This document shows, one piece after another, positions 33,173 to 44,755 of a DNA stretch of 64,000 bases. The stretch is from positions 19,758,387-19,822,386 of the forward strand of contig CM034392.1 in the NCBI GenBank assembly GCA_019925095.2. The letters run 5' to 3'. Positions within the stretch are counted from its first letter, which is position 1. The number at the start of each line of letters is the position of its first letter. The notes under the pieces are model-generated. The model saw nothing but the letters and a program-made list of their open reading frames with translations, made no database searches and had not been told where the DNA came from. The DNA is from Dendrolimus kikuchii (taxonomy: Eukaryota > Arthropoda > Insecta > Lepidoptera > Lasiocampidae). Both the position numbers and the translations under genes were made by a program.

Positions 33173-34310
33173 AATATTAATAGGGATAGGGGTTAATTTT
33201 TATTATACCTATAAACTTGAGAAATGATTAGTTTCTCACTAACACTTTCATTTTAGTTTTATTTTTGGGATAAAAAGTATGGCCAAAGTGACCAAAATGG
33301 CCTAAATGGCCCAAAATTACCGAATTGACTGAAATGGCCAAAATGACCAAAAAGGCCAAAATGACCGACATGACCAAAATGATCAAAAAGGCCAAAATGA
33401 CCGACATGGCCAAAATGATCAAAAAGGCCAAAATTACCGACATGGCCAAAATGACTAAAATGACCAAAAAGGCCAAAATGCCCGAAATGGCCAAAAAGGC
33501 CAAAATGACCAAAAAGGCCGAAATGGCCAAAAAGGCCAAAATTACTAAAATGCCCAAAATGACCAAAAAGGCTAAAATGACCGACATGATCAAAATGACT
33601 GAAATGACCAAAAAGGCCAATTGACCGAAATGGCCAAAATTACCAAAATGGCCAAAATGACTAAAATTGCCAAAATTACCAAAAAAGCCAAAATGACCAA
33701 CATGGCGAAAATCACAAAAAAAACCAAAATGACTGAAATGACCAAAAAGGCCAAATGACCGAAATGGCCAAAAGGACCAAAATGACTAAAATCACCAAAA
33801 TGACCAAAAAGGCCAAAATGAACAAAAAGGCTAAAATGACTAAAATGACCAAAAAGGCCAAATGACCGAAATGGCCAAAATGACCAAAATGACCAAAATG
33901 ACCAAAATGGCCAAAATAACCGAAATGGCTAAAATGACCAAAATACTAAAATGGCCAAAATGACCAAAATTGCCAAATTAACCAAAATAAATAAAATGGC
34001 CTAAATGAAAAGTATCCTATGTCCACCCTCGCTATTTAATTGACATACGTACCGAATTTCAGCCAAATCGACCCATTAGTTTTTCCGTAAAAGCATAACA
34101 AACAAACAGACAAATATATTTTTATCCCGGAAACTATCCCATTTTCCGGGATAAAAAGTATCCTATGTTCATTCTCGGCATCGAAAATATATATATACTG
34201 AGTTTCGGCCAAATCGGTCCAGTAGTTTTTACGTGAAAACGGAACAGACAGACAGACTGAGTTACTTTCGCATTTATAATATTAATAGGGATATAATAAT
34301 AGTTTTTTAT
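33173..34310 (+). mobile_element. Minisatellite-bearing element, copy 3, 5'-truncated
   Basis: Starts in body sequence equivalent to copy 1 at about 485 ('ataaacttgagaaatgatta'). It holds a third array (33280-34000) and repeats the right part ('cattctcggcatcgaaaata' to 'cgcatttataatattaatag'). It abuts copy 2 in the same orientation, making a head-to-tail pair. Confidence 0.78.
33280..34000. repeat. 9-bp minisatellite (AATGACCAA type)
   Basis: Units AATGACCAA, AATGGCCAA and AAAGGCCAA. The frames at 33228-33620 (-) and 33325-33624 (+) are hydrophobic (ILV) or Lys/Met/Thr repeats arising only from the period. Confidence 0.95.
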
Positions 34311-34989
34311 TTTAGTGTATACATTTGTTACGGTTTTTTATATATGTAAGTATATTAGTTTTATTTTAATTTGTATGCATAAATTTAAGACTACAATTTT
34401 AATTAGGTTTGTATAGTTGTAATTTATTTATTTCAGTTAGTTTATTTATAGTACTTATGATATTAATGAAAAAATATTTTACACATTAAAGAGTAGACCG
34501 TAATACGAGTATAGGTTCTATGCTATTGCTTTGTTTTTGAAATATCATGATTATAGTAACGTTAATTATTGTTTTTAATTAAAAAGAGTAAATTATAACT
34601 ACTGTTTTTTTATTATTATTAACATATCTACGGACTCGAGTTCCGTACCTTTTTTTACAACTTAATTTCTATGAAAAATTTTAGAGTCCATACACGCTTA
34701 TTGTTTATTTTTGTTAGTGTGTGACTAATTTAGTGATTTATATGTTATGGTGTACCTTAAGATTAACTTATTATATTGATTTATCCTATTTTTAATACTA
34801 AACTTATACTAATGTAGAGTGTATCTGTATAATTATTGTTTAAAGAGTTATAATATAAGTTATTTAACTAGTTCTATATCCTCATAAGTTATAACACCTG
34901 CGCTCCACTCATACTAAATTATTAAGGTTGCAACGTTTTGAAAGAGAATTTAAAGTGTCACAAATTTTCAGGCGGTGAATATATTTAAA
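34311..34989. other. Unassigned AT-rich stretch
   Basis: Nothing recognised. Confidence 0.4.
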
Positions 34990-35069
<80 letters not shown>

Positions 35070-35429
35070 TTAGATCAATTGCTGTTCGTTAGTCTCGCTA
35101 AACCTCGAGAACGGCTGGACTGATTTGGCTAATTTTGGTTTTGAATTATTTGTGGAAGTCCAGGGAAGGTTTAAAAGGTGGGTAAATATGAAAAAAAATG
35201 CTTAGAATATAGTAAAAACAACAATTTCGCTTTCCCTTAGAAACTATTCCTACCTGTCAAACATCTGATGTTCATCCCGTCGTTTAGAAATCAATTAAAT
35301 TTAAAAGTGAAGTTTTTTTAATTTTTTGGGTTTTGAATGTCAAACGTTTGATGTTTGTCCCGTCGTTCAGAAATCAACGATTTTTATTGATAGATTCTGA
35401 GACGGTACGAAGTTTTACGGGTCAGCTAG
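34990..35429 (+). mobile_element. Helitron-like non-autonomous element, 440 bp
   Basis: Starts TC after an A (34989), then a long (TA)n, and ends GGGTCAGCTAG before a T (35430). The body has 'ctcgagaacggctggactga', 'aacaatttcgctttccctta' and two copies of a 'gtcaaac.t.tgatgtt...cccgtcgtt.agaaatcaa' block. No coding capacity. The homologue on - is 21945-22215. Confidence 0.82.
34992..35068. repeat. (TA)n microsatellite
   Basis: About 38 uninterrupted TA units at the 5' end of the Helitron-like element. Confidence 0.97.
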
Positions 35430-35595
35430 TAGATAAATAAAATTAACTACTAAACTTTCTATACTAGCAAGAGAGAAGACATTACAGAGAATGACAAATG
35501 CCCAATACAATGTAATAAATAATAAATAAATAAAATATAACTGTATATCATGCTAAATTACTTAAATTGTTAAGTTTTCGCGACTTGCATACATA

Positions 35596-35652
35596 ATAAA
35601 ACTACGTTTTAACGGTTTTAAAATTACCGCGCTTAAAACCGTTATTACTTAA
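35596..35652. mobile_element. MITE family B reduced to its two ends
   Basis: AATAAAACTACGTTTTAACG joined almost directly to GCGCTTAAAACCGTTATTAC. The middle of the element is deleted. Confidence 0.75.
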
Positions 35653-36221
35653 ATTCTACTTGATTAGAGGGTGCCACAGGTTTTGCTATTTAAAACATAC
35701 TTTTGTAAGCTAATTTAGTTAAAATCAAAAATAAATTTATTAAGACTTGTAATTTTTATTGATTTGGTATATAAAAGCTAGAGAAAAATGACTTGTGCAT
35801 AGAAGAATGACCAAAGGAGACGGGGACTGTAAAAAGTTGAGATTATATTAAAAAATCGTTATTTTTTTATATTACGAAATGGAAAACGCTCTAAATTCTA
35901 TTTGGACGACGAGAAACCTTAAAAATAAGGTCACAAACTAAATAAGTTATCAATTACCATAATCAATTTACATATGCGAATAAGTTTCAAGAATTAATAA
36001 TATAAAAACACTTCACTCCACAATTAAACAACTAAATCCACTCACAGTTATAAAAATATCGACATAATAAAAAGAAATCTAAAATCACTCTTATATTTTT
36101 GCAATCTGAGCTCAAGAATGTATGAAAGCGTACCTATCCATCTCCTTTTCGTTTTTTCTTATACAACTGTAACTCAGACTATTTTTCTTTTATGATACCA
36201 ACCTCAGTAAAGATCCAAGAT
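35653..36221. other. Unassigned AT-rich stretch
   Basis: Nothing recognised. Confidence 0.4.
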
Positions 36222-36343
36222 ACACATACATACATACATAACTTCACGCCAGTTCCCTTGCGGGGTAGGCACGAACAACAGAGCGCAATTTAGGCTTATT
36301 CTTACACACCTCACTTGCTTCTTTGACATTCATAACTCTCCAA
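36222..36343 (-). mobile_element. LINE family RA 3' tail
   Basis: (CATA)n at 36224-36240, then the RA tail ('cttcacgccagttcccttgc' on +) truncated at 'gacattcataactct'. A CCAAGATCC-like repeat at about 36207-36215 and 36343-36351 is a candidate target-site duplication. Confidence 0.85.
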
Positions 36344-38474
36344 GATCCAAGATAGTAGTTTAAAAATTCTCATCTCAATAAATCGCTTCCCAATATCTCG
36401 GTGAAATGCGTTTTCAAAAGCTGGCACACCAGTCGATACACATTTCGAAAAAAAAACTCTCACGCAACTTTCTCGCCGCTTACGCAATATTCGTCATAAT
36501 TTTTTTTTGCCGAATCCGCTTTTATCTCACTGGCCTTGATACATTTTGCGTTGGCGACACCAAACTATACGGAGTGGACCGCGAAATCATATTTGATGAA
36601 ATTTGTAGATATTAAGTACGCCTGCGAGCGTTAACATTTAAAACTCTCCTTTAGTCATGATTATGAAACCTGGCAAATGGTTTTCAGGTGAAGGTACTCC
36701 CAGTTTGCTGTTTTTGTTAGGGATCTATTGTCGAATAGGTGAACTTGAAGTAAAATTTGATTTGCTATTATGATAAAATTATTACAGTAATTCGGCTCAG
36801 TTACGTTGTTCACGAATGTTTTGTCTGATTAAATTAAGTCTTTATTGAACCTAAAATTTTTGTCGTCAAATTACTGCCACGAGTAGGTTCAAGTAGAGGC
36901 TTGTCAATTACAAAGAATCAACAGCTTTAAAGACAAGCGAAATAACAGCCCGCCCACTTATTATCATGAGCATAATTATTATGATCGTGGCGTGATTTGA
37001 CCTGTCCAAAATGTGATCGCACATTCCTCTACAGAATAAGCTATATAAGTTACATGCAAATTCACGAGAGGTTGAGTGTCTTATGCTTCAAGGCTCACAC
37101 GGTCACTGGAACGAAAATCAATTTTGAGAAATTTTAACGTTGGATGGCAACATTTCAAGTGGTTTAATATTGTGTTGCCCTGATGTTGCAGATATGCTTA
37201 GGTGGCAGTGACCACTATCTATCAGGTGCTAAAATATCTTTAAAATTAGAATTGTATTAGAATGGAACGTATCTGTTAAAATCAATAATGTGGACGTATA
37301 TGTTGCTGGTGACATAAAATGTGTGAGCACGGTAAACCATATTTTAGGAATCATTATAATAAGTAAAGATATGTTTAAAAACGAAACAAGCCAGATCTGT
37401 GCCATTGTTCAGGATATATTTCCAGTAACTAATTATTGGTCTTAATAAGTGGGTCCATAATTACAAAGACAAAATCTTCAATTTCCCCAAAGAGGTTATC
37501 GAACTATATATATATAGCCAGTTTATCGACACCACGCTCGCAGTACTTCATCAGGTTCTATTAAACCCCGATAAAATGTGCCATGCACCTCTTTGCTTTT
37601 CCATTCGTTGATGCGGTAGAAAGGAATCGGCACTGCCAGATTGCACCATTCTTCTTTGGCCAACTAGAGCGTGGTGAGACCCCTGTCTACTGTATATTAA
37701 AATTATTAATATAATAATATAACATGACCTTTTATAACTTCAGGATAGCAGTTCTAAGACTCGATATCAAGATTAAACGTTGGATAAACATTCTAACCTT
37801 CAAAAAACAAATATGTATTACGGTTGAATCAAATTCCATACTAACAATTTGAATACGATTAATCTAATTACGTAATGACCGAACTGCCAGATGTAGTTTC
37901 TGCGGTCAGACGAAAAGTTCAAGTGTCAAGTACTTAGCACTTTATAGACGTAGATACTTATTGAGTTACGAGATTACATTGTAATACGTGGTATGGTTAA
38001 TTTAAGTATAATATAACAAACTAATACAATTATGAGTTTGTCTCATCTACATATTTCTAAACTGCATCACTGTCTGTCAAGATTTGAAATATGTCTGTCC
38101 TAGGGATATCTGGAAGAGATCGCTTTTTAGCGTTTTAGTGTAACAATAAAGAGTTGTCTGTAAATCTATATTTCAGTTGTTTTACTTCGACGTTAGTTAA
38201 TTATGGTCCACGACTTGTAGTTTTCCTAAGTTGGTGACATATATTCCCATCCTTCGTATTCCTTATTCAGACTCAATCTAGCGTATTTGGTTGACCTACC
38301 GGATTGCATGAAATTATGTAAAGTATAGATATATTCACAAATCCTATAGCAACATTTCCAAATTATACTATAAATGGTTCAGAGGATTAAGGCCATACTC
38401 GGAGTACTTATAAGATTATTGGTGGCAGTTGCTTCTTCCAAATAAAACTCGATGTGAACCGTACGACTTATTTA
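36344..38474. other. Unassigned 2.1 kb
   Basis: AT-rich, no supported gene. At about 37180-37230, 'ctgatgttgcagatatgctt' and 'cactatctatcaggt' resemble the old SINE-like 3' end at 7730-7860. The 69-codon frame at 36406-36615 has no motif. Confidence 0.4.
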
Positions 38475-38729
38475 CATACATACATAACTTCACGCCAGTT
38501 CCCTTGCGGGGTAGGCACGAACAACAGAGCGCCATTTAGGCTTATTCTTACACACCTCACTTGCTTCTTTGACATTCATAACTCTTGTCATGCAAGCTCG
38601 TCTGTTCTTAAGGCTCCTGACATCACCTTCTGCTAGTACACGATCAATTTGATCATGGAAGGTGTGTCTAGGCCTTCCACGACTTCTGCATCCATCCACT
38701 TTTGCATTGTATATCTGTTTAGTCATTCT
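38475..38729 (-). mobile_element. LINE family RA 3' tail, 78-codon copy
   Basis: On -, the open frame 38726-38490 covers MTKQIYNAKVDG to AYPARELA, followed by (TATG)n. Nearly identical to the corresponding part of 29888-30283. Confidence 0.88.
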
Positions 38730-40278
38730 TATTACAATATTTATAATTAATTTAAACTATTAGATTAGTCGACGAATAGTGGTAAGCAAGGGTTTTGGCT
38801 TTCAAGGCCGCTTCTTATGTGGCCTTTTCTGTCCGACGTCTAGCTACTAACTGCGCGAGCTATCGGCGTCGGCAATGTGCGAGGCGCAGAGGTGTCTTCC
38901 GGCAGGCGGGTCTGGGGGGCACTCTCTGTCCACAACTAAGATGATTGATGAACTGAAGTGTATTGTAAAAATGACAATGGAATATTTATTCTTAATATCT
39001 GTTTGCGGACTGCGGTAGGTAGTCGTAAATAGACAACAAACATAAAGTGTTACTATCACATTTATAATAATACGATGATGAAACTAAAATATATAATTAC
39101 ATTCACAAACACTTTTCAAATTTATTAGACATACCTAATTGTTTGTAATTTAATTTCAATTTGTATTATTAGTATAATTTAATATTCATTTAAAATATTA
39201 AATACAAGTTTGTGATATGTTATAGACTGTATAACAGATCACTGCTAGGGAAAAGCAGAAGAACTTGCTAGACGGCAATGTTCATTCGTTGTGCGAATTG
39301 TGAACAAGGTTTCTGATAGTGTCAAAGTGATAGTGTCAAAGAGTTTATTGGAGGCTTCTATTGTAACAAAAGACTCTTTACCGATGGACCCCGTGGACTC
39401 ATACTTTCAAACTATACACTGTTTTTTCTTAGAAGATAATTTTCGTACATCACAAACAGATCTTTTGCAATCAATTACACTATTTAATTATGTTTAAATG
39501 TCTTAGACAACTTAAGCCACATTTAAAGTTCTATATTACATTAAAAAATATTTTATAATAATCATATAAAAACACAATTTAACAATAATTTTACCCTAAA
39601 ATGTATCTTGTAATAAAAAACAAGATTTATATTATGTAACCTTTTCTTCATTGTTGTATATAATAAAATGTAAGATCAACATAATACTGCGACAAATGGT
39701 TAGAATATGGTTCACTTATAAGTTTATGACATTTATGTAATTTTGAAACACACTGAATTATAATGATTCGAAATATGTTTTATTATTCTTATTTGTACAT
39801 TTCAGCTTCAGTTACACAATATACAATGAAATATTGTACAACAATTTGTATTGCAGTTTACGAATAGCCAATTTCATGTAATTTAATAAATGTCGGTGAT
39901 AAATTTATGTTGTTCTGCAATGGTGTCTGAATTTGTTAAAATACTAGAGCTAGATAGGGCTACAAAAATTGGATTATTTTATTATTCTTAATTTCTCCTG
40001 TTTTTATATGGTTTAAAATACAAATTCTGAGACATTTTTCAGCGACAAAAACAAGTATTAGAAGCTGCCCGCTGTTGTCTGCGTTTGTCTTGAAAATTTA
40101 CTAATTAATCTGAGTCTGTTCTAATGCCTGACTTAGGGTCGTGCACCCAGCTATAATGCGTGTTCTTCATCTCGATTTGCTCCCTGTTTGCATTGTATCT
40201 TGCCGATCGCAATACGTAGCAACCGTGTTTTTTTGCCAATTTCTTCCTCGAGAACAGTTTTTTCGGATGAAAGATATT
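38730..40278. other. Unassigned 1.5 kb
   Basis: AT-rich except a GC-richer patch at about 38830-38935. No coding evidence. Confidence 0.4.
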
Positions 40279-40448
40279 CACATCCGTGCAGGAACGGAGA
40301 AAGAATACAATTTCCTGCGGCCGGGCGGCCTGTCGTAAGAGGCGAGAAAACAACCCACAGCCAGGTGGTAGGGTATTTTCCCGACTGGATGGCGACCACC
40401 CCTGGTCTAGAGTATGCCGCCATAACAACCTTGTGTTGTGTTCCGGCA
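40279..40448 (+). mobile_element. SINE-A 5' half
   Basis: From 'ccgtgcaggaacggagaaag' to 'tgtgttccggc', then unrelated sequence. Lies head-to-head with the copy at 40499-40820. Confidence 0.88.
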
Positions 40449-40498
40449 AAATATATTTATTTTACTATATATCCAAGATATCGTATATTTCTACGATA

Positions 40499-40820
40499 TT
40501 TTTTTATTTTTTTTATTGCAGGAGTTCAGCAGACAGGCAGACGGCCCACTTGATTGAAAGCGGTTACCATCGCCCATAGACATTTGCAACACCGAAGGTG
40601 CTACAAATGCGTTGCTGCTCACTTAAAGGGGACTGGAACCAGGTCACTAATGCCGAAACACAACTCAAGGTTGTTATGGCGACATGCTTTAGATGAGGGG
40701 TAGTAGCCATCTAGTCGGGCAAATGCCCTACCACCTGGCTGTGGGTTGTTTTGTCGCCTCTTACGACAGGCCGCCCGGCCGTAGGAAATTGTATTCTTTC
40801 TCCGTTCCTGCACGGATAAT
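40499..40820 (-). mobile_element. SINE-A, near full-length
   Basis: T run at 40500-40516, then 'ttgcaggagttcagcagaca' through 'ttctccgttcctgcacggat' on +. About 300 bp, well preserved. Confidence 0.9.
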
Positions 40821-41258
40821 CGATACATCGCAAAGTATCGATATAACAATACGATACATTATATCGATTTTTTTTGTATGAACATCCCTACCTCTTGATT
40901 ATAAAAGTCGTTGATCTAATTCTAAACAGTATGCACAAAAATATAATTCGTCGACATAAATAGTTTACAATTTTTTTATTTATCTATAGTTATGTATATC
41001 TCATGCTTATTCCAATACTGACCATATCCAAAATAGTGAACTTTACAGGAGAGCCAAAAGACGTTTTTTTAAACATGAATATCAGTATTACTACATGCAT
41101 TATTACAATGCCTTTGTAGAGGATTTTTATGTTACTTTTAAAGGAGGATTAATGCTAACACACGTATTTCCATGTTTTGCTATAGATGGCATTAAAAAGT
41201 CGATTAGGCAAAATTTTGGATAGTGTCAGCATTGGATTAAGCGTGCGATATGTTTAAT
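40821..41258. other. Unassigned; cluster of ATCGAT-like sites
   Basis: 40822-40870 has several 'atcgatac/tatcgat' words, otherwise AT-rich. No coding region. Confidence 0.4.
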
Positions 41259-41410
41259 AAAACTACGTTTTAACGGCTTTTTAAGCCCGGTAATTTATTT
41301 GATTTTTGGTTATTCCGACGTTACGTGATCACGGAAGACAAAGATGTCAAGTGTCAAGGAGTATTGTAAAGTTATATTTAGCCTACCGCCAACTTGTTTA
41401 TTTTAATTAT
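41259..41410. mobile_element. MITE family B, copy with altered right end
   Basis: Left end AATAAAACTACGTTTTAACG, then 'atttatttgatttttggtta', the 'gtgatcacgg' core and 'gcctaccgccaacttg'. The right inverted repeat is not recognisable. Confidence 0.7.
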
Positions 41411-41462
41411 TTAGTTTTAATTTTGTTTATGGTTATTATTTACTCTATGGGAGCCTAATCTA

Positions 41463-41526
41463 ATTTACCACCGCTTCGCAACATGTTATGGCTTGAAGAG
41501 AAGAATTGGGCGGCGCAAGAAGTATA
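41463..41526 (-). mobile_element. Jockey-like LINE 3' fragment
   Basis: On -, reads 'gccgcccaattcttctcttc', then 'agccataacatgttgcgaag' and 'cggtggta', the block that follows the stop codon in the jockey LINE at 19312. Confidence 0.6.
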
Positions 41527-42487
41527 TAAGTCGCGAAAACTTAAGGAAATATTATTGTGCGATATGTTGTTATGATACGATTACAGTTCCTTGCTCCCAC
41601 GGCCTTGACATCGAGGTTAAACGCCATAAAGATATAATACCTTCAGATTCTATTTATATCAAGTATCGGACCCATCAATTTAATACTTTAAATGTGTTAA
41701 GTCATTTCCTTTTAAAACTTGGGTCGAACTAATAATGCTAATGTTGTGAGCTTTGAAATTGAAGTACGTATAATAAATCATTGTAATCAAATCAAATGAG
41801 TCTTTATTGTTGGATAGCATAGATCTATTAGGTTTAGTACAAGGCGTTAAAGGAGGAAATATCATCAATTTTGTCAGAAGTGATAACTGCCTTGACGGTT
41901 CTATTATTGGTGGTAACCCTCATTGATGCTATTTTAGTATTACTACTCTTACTTGAGATGACTGGCACAAGATTATCTTTCATGACTTTAAATACGAAAT
42001 TCCTGGAATTAACTCTTTACATGGACAGATCGCAAACAAACGGATTGACCTAGCTGTTGTTCACATAAAAACTTCTATTATTAATATACATAATATGTAC
42101 AACATACAATTTTGATTTGATATGAAATCATCTCGATTTGACTCTAATCACATTTAGTATACAGTTAATTTTTCTAGACTTACTTTTTTTGGCTACATTG
42201 TCTACTTAGTTACATTTGGCGAGGTGGTTGTTAACATAATATGGGTGACTTGAATGCACTCATGTATTTGGCGTTCTTGGTGTGCCGATGTTTTTGCATA
42301 AGAAGGCTGATGCAAACTATTAGACTACCTTAGTTGTATCGATATTAATGATCACTTTCGATGTTCTTATCTATTTGACCATCTTGGCCGCTCTTTTCGA
42401 TAAGACGCTGACTGTACATTTATAATACTTTTAATTGTAGATATAAGTTGTTAAAAGTATCCCCTGCGACAGGTAGCCTGGAATAGC
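41527..42487. other. Unassigned stretch
   Basis: AT-rich. A hydrophobic 60-codon frame at 41871-42053 has no supporting evidence. Confidence 0.4.
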
Positions 42488-42801
42488 TTTTTTTTTTATT
42501 GCAGGAGTTCAGCAGACAGGCAGACGGCCCACTTTATGGAAAGCGGTTACCATCGCCTATGGACATTTGATACACCAAATGTGCTACAAATGCGCTGCTG
42601 CTCTCTTAAGGGAGACTGGAACCTGGTCACTGATGCCGGAACACAACTCAGGGTTGTTATGGCGGCATGCTCTAGACCAGGGGTGGTCGCCATCCAGTCG
42701 GGAAAATACCCTACCACCTGGCTGTGGGTTGTTTTGTCGCCTCTTACGACAGGCCGCCCGGCCGCAAGTAATTGTATTCTTTCTCCGTTCCTGCACGGAT
42801 A
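42488..42801 (-). mobile_element. SINE-A, near full-length
   Basis: T run at 42489-42498, then the complete element to 'ttctccgttcctgcacggat'. One of the best-preserved copies. Confidence 0.9.
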
Positions 42802-43173
42802 ATTAAATAGTTCGCTTTTAGTGATAAGGCCGCTTTTAGTTTCGTCATAAAGTATTGTGATTATTAATTTTTAAACCACTTGCAAAGGGCGGAGGTTCTC
42901 ATTACGTCTATATGTTTTTTGAAGTGAAACTTCTATATAGACGGGGATCTTAGGTTTTATGTGTCACGAAAAAGCGTTACGGCCTCGTGGAGGGCCGGCA
43001 TAAATAGACGGGGTGAGAGGCGGCATAATTTTAGAGTAGACTATGGAGGATGCGTTTTTTGGTTCCGGATCGCATTCAGTTTTTGTGTTTGATAAAATAA
43101 AATATATTTAAATAAAAAATGCATTCATTAAAATGTACCTAACTTAACCAAATCATAATTTGCAGTTAACCTG
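42802..43173. other. Unassigned stretch
   Basis: Nothing assigned over about 370 bases. Confidence 0.35.
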
Positions 43174-43274
43174 CGAACGCAACAAAATTTTAACTCGAAG
43201 TTTTGCGGGCAGGTTTTTAAATTGGACATTAACAATCTGCCGGTAAAACTTGTAGTAAAATTTTGTTGCGATTC
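43174..43274. repeat. Imperfect 33-bp inverted repeat (fold-back)
   Basis: GCAACAAAATTTTAACTCGA... (43179-43212) faces ...GTAGTAAAATTTTGTTGC (43237-43269) around a 24-base spacer. Probably a short MITE or its core. Confidence 0.7.
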
Positions 43275-43379
43275 GTTTTGCCACTTGTCCGTTGCCATTC
43301 GTTTTTCTACTTGTCCGTTGAAGTTTCACTTCTATTATGTGTCCCAGCACACATTTCGTTTTTTTTGTATGTGTGTTAC

Positions 43380-43640
43380 GCGAGCAGTCCCATTGTTACC
43401 AAGTCAGGATCTGATAAGTGGACTTCAAGCAAATCGAGAGCAACCCTTGCTGAAGGGCGCCGAGCGTCTACACTCTTCGAAAGGCAAACTTGTATAAGCG
43501 TATACGTGTGCCAGTACTACAACTTCTTTCTACAGGCGCATTGTGTCAAAAGCTATTCAAGTATTTCTGCAACGACTTTTTTCCAAAACAGAACCGACTT
43601 CAAACTGAAAAGCAAAAAATAAATATTTTTTACCACATCT
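43380..43640 (+). mobile_element. Family E repeat copy
   Basis: Counterpart of 14405-14645 in the other orientation: 'caagtcaggatctgataagt', 'aagcaaatcgagagcaaccc', ending 'aaccgacttcaaactgaaaa'. The three overlapping short frames here are not supported. Confidence 0.5.
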
Positions 43641-44210
43641 TAATATCGGTGCCAAGTAAAACACAAAAAATAACAAAAAAAATTGCAAAATGGGCCGACT
43701 TCAAGATGTAGAAAAATTATCCATCTAACTATGGTTACTATAGCAAGGTTTATGATTTATGAAAATTAAAATTAGAAATTAAAGAAATAACGTCTTTTAA
43801 AAATATAATTAGATAGCGTAATTGCTTTTTCAAAACAAGTATGCATAAAATTAAAAATCACTATTACGAAATTAAATATAACGAAAAAAATAATAATGAA
43901 ATAGTGTTGCGCAAACCTTATAAAACAAGTATTTTAAATAAATAATGTTTATTTTTTTTTCTAATTTTGTTATTAAACTGGTCGGTAAATTTATCTTAAT
44001 GGCTATATATTTTTTAGTTGTATTAGGTTAAGTAAGTAACTTTATCGGTTGCTTGGGTGGTTCGCAGTAATCGGTTCTGTTGGTAAATACGATCATGATA
44101 TAGGAGGCCAATCCTATCCCCGAGTTTTAGAGTTAATATTCTATTAAAACGCGAGAAAAAGTAACATCAACGTTTTTTAATTCATATAAATCAATTTGGA
44201 AATAAGGGTT
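43641..44210. other. Unassigned AT-rich stretch
   Basis: Nothing recognised. Confidence 0.4.
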
Positions 44211-44755
44211 ATCGTAAGGGATCGTAGCACTTGTTGGCCCTGTGAACTCGCTTCGTAGCATGGTCGATGCGATGCTCCAGGGTCACCATTCCTGGCTTGC
44301 GGTTCCCTCCTTCTGCGAATCCGTCATGTCGCAGAAGGAGGCCGCTGAAAGAGCGAGGGAGGGGGACGCGTACGCGGACCCTGTCCGCAGGAGGCGGGCC
44401 GGCGGTCACAGGCGCCTGTACGAAGTGGGTCACTCAGCTTCCCGGCGTGGCATAGTTATAGTGCGTTGGGGCGTCAAGGTGCAGTTAATCTGTACGAGAT
44501 CCCGTGACGCCCCATAAAAACGCTATAAACGTGTCGCAGGTTTAGGTTTAGTGGGTAGTTTGACGGCCGTTTGTTGTTACAGCTTCGTTTTAGAAGCGAG
44601 CGTGGACAACCGGTCGCTGAGAGTCCCACACACCCTCGATGCAGGCCTTATGTCTGCATTCAGGCCCTTCCCCCGAAGTGTCCAAGTGTCCAAAGACATT
44701 CCCCCTGCGTTATTAAAATAAGGGGATCGTAATTTACTGTCTTACGATCTATAGT
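44211..44755 (+). pseudogene. R1-clade LINE 3' end: ORF2 C-terminus and 3' UTR
   Basis: The frame ending at 44517 carries RSMVDAMLQG, PSFCESVMSQKEAAERAREG and a following RRRR-rich segment, the C-terminus typical of R1-clade ORF2 proteins ('..FCExVMxxKEAAERxRE..'). About 230 bases of GC-rich 3' UTR follow with 'gtttaggtttagtgggtag', 'gagtcccacacaccctcg' and 'cattcaggcccttccccc'. The rest of the element, including endonuclease and polymerase, is absent. High GC marks it out from its surroundings. R1 elements proper insert in rDNA; no rRNA sequence is near, so this belongs to a non-rDNA relative or is a fragment. Confidence 0.85.

Noticed and set aside
32361..33624. Collagen-like or Asp/Val/Pro and Lys/Met-rich proteins
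   Set aside because: Produced by period-9 arrays on either strand. No start context or flanking exons.
40821..40870. Regulatory cluster of ATCGAT sites
   Set aside because: Several matches occur close together, but there is no gene nearby for them to regulate. More likely a degenerate repeat edge.
41871..42053. Small membrane protein (Leu/Val-rich 60 codons)
   Set aside because: Short, single, no family similarity, no promoter or splice evidence. AT-rich DNA yields hydrophobic frames by chance.
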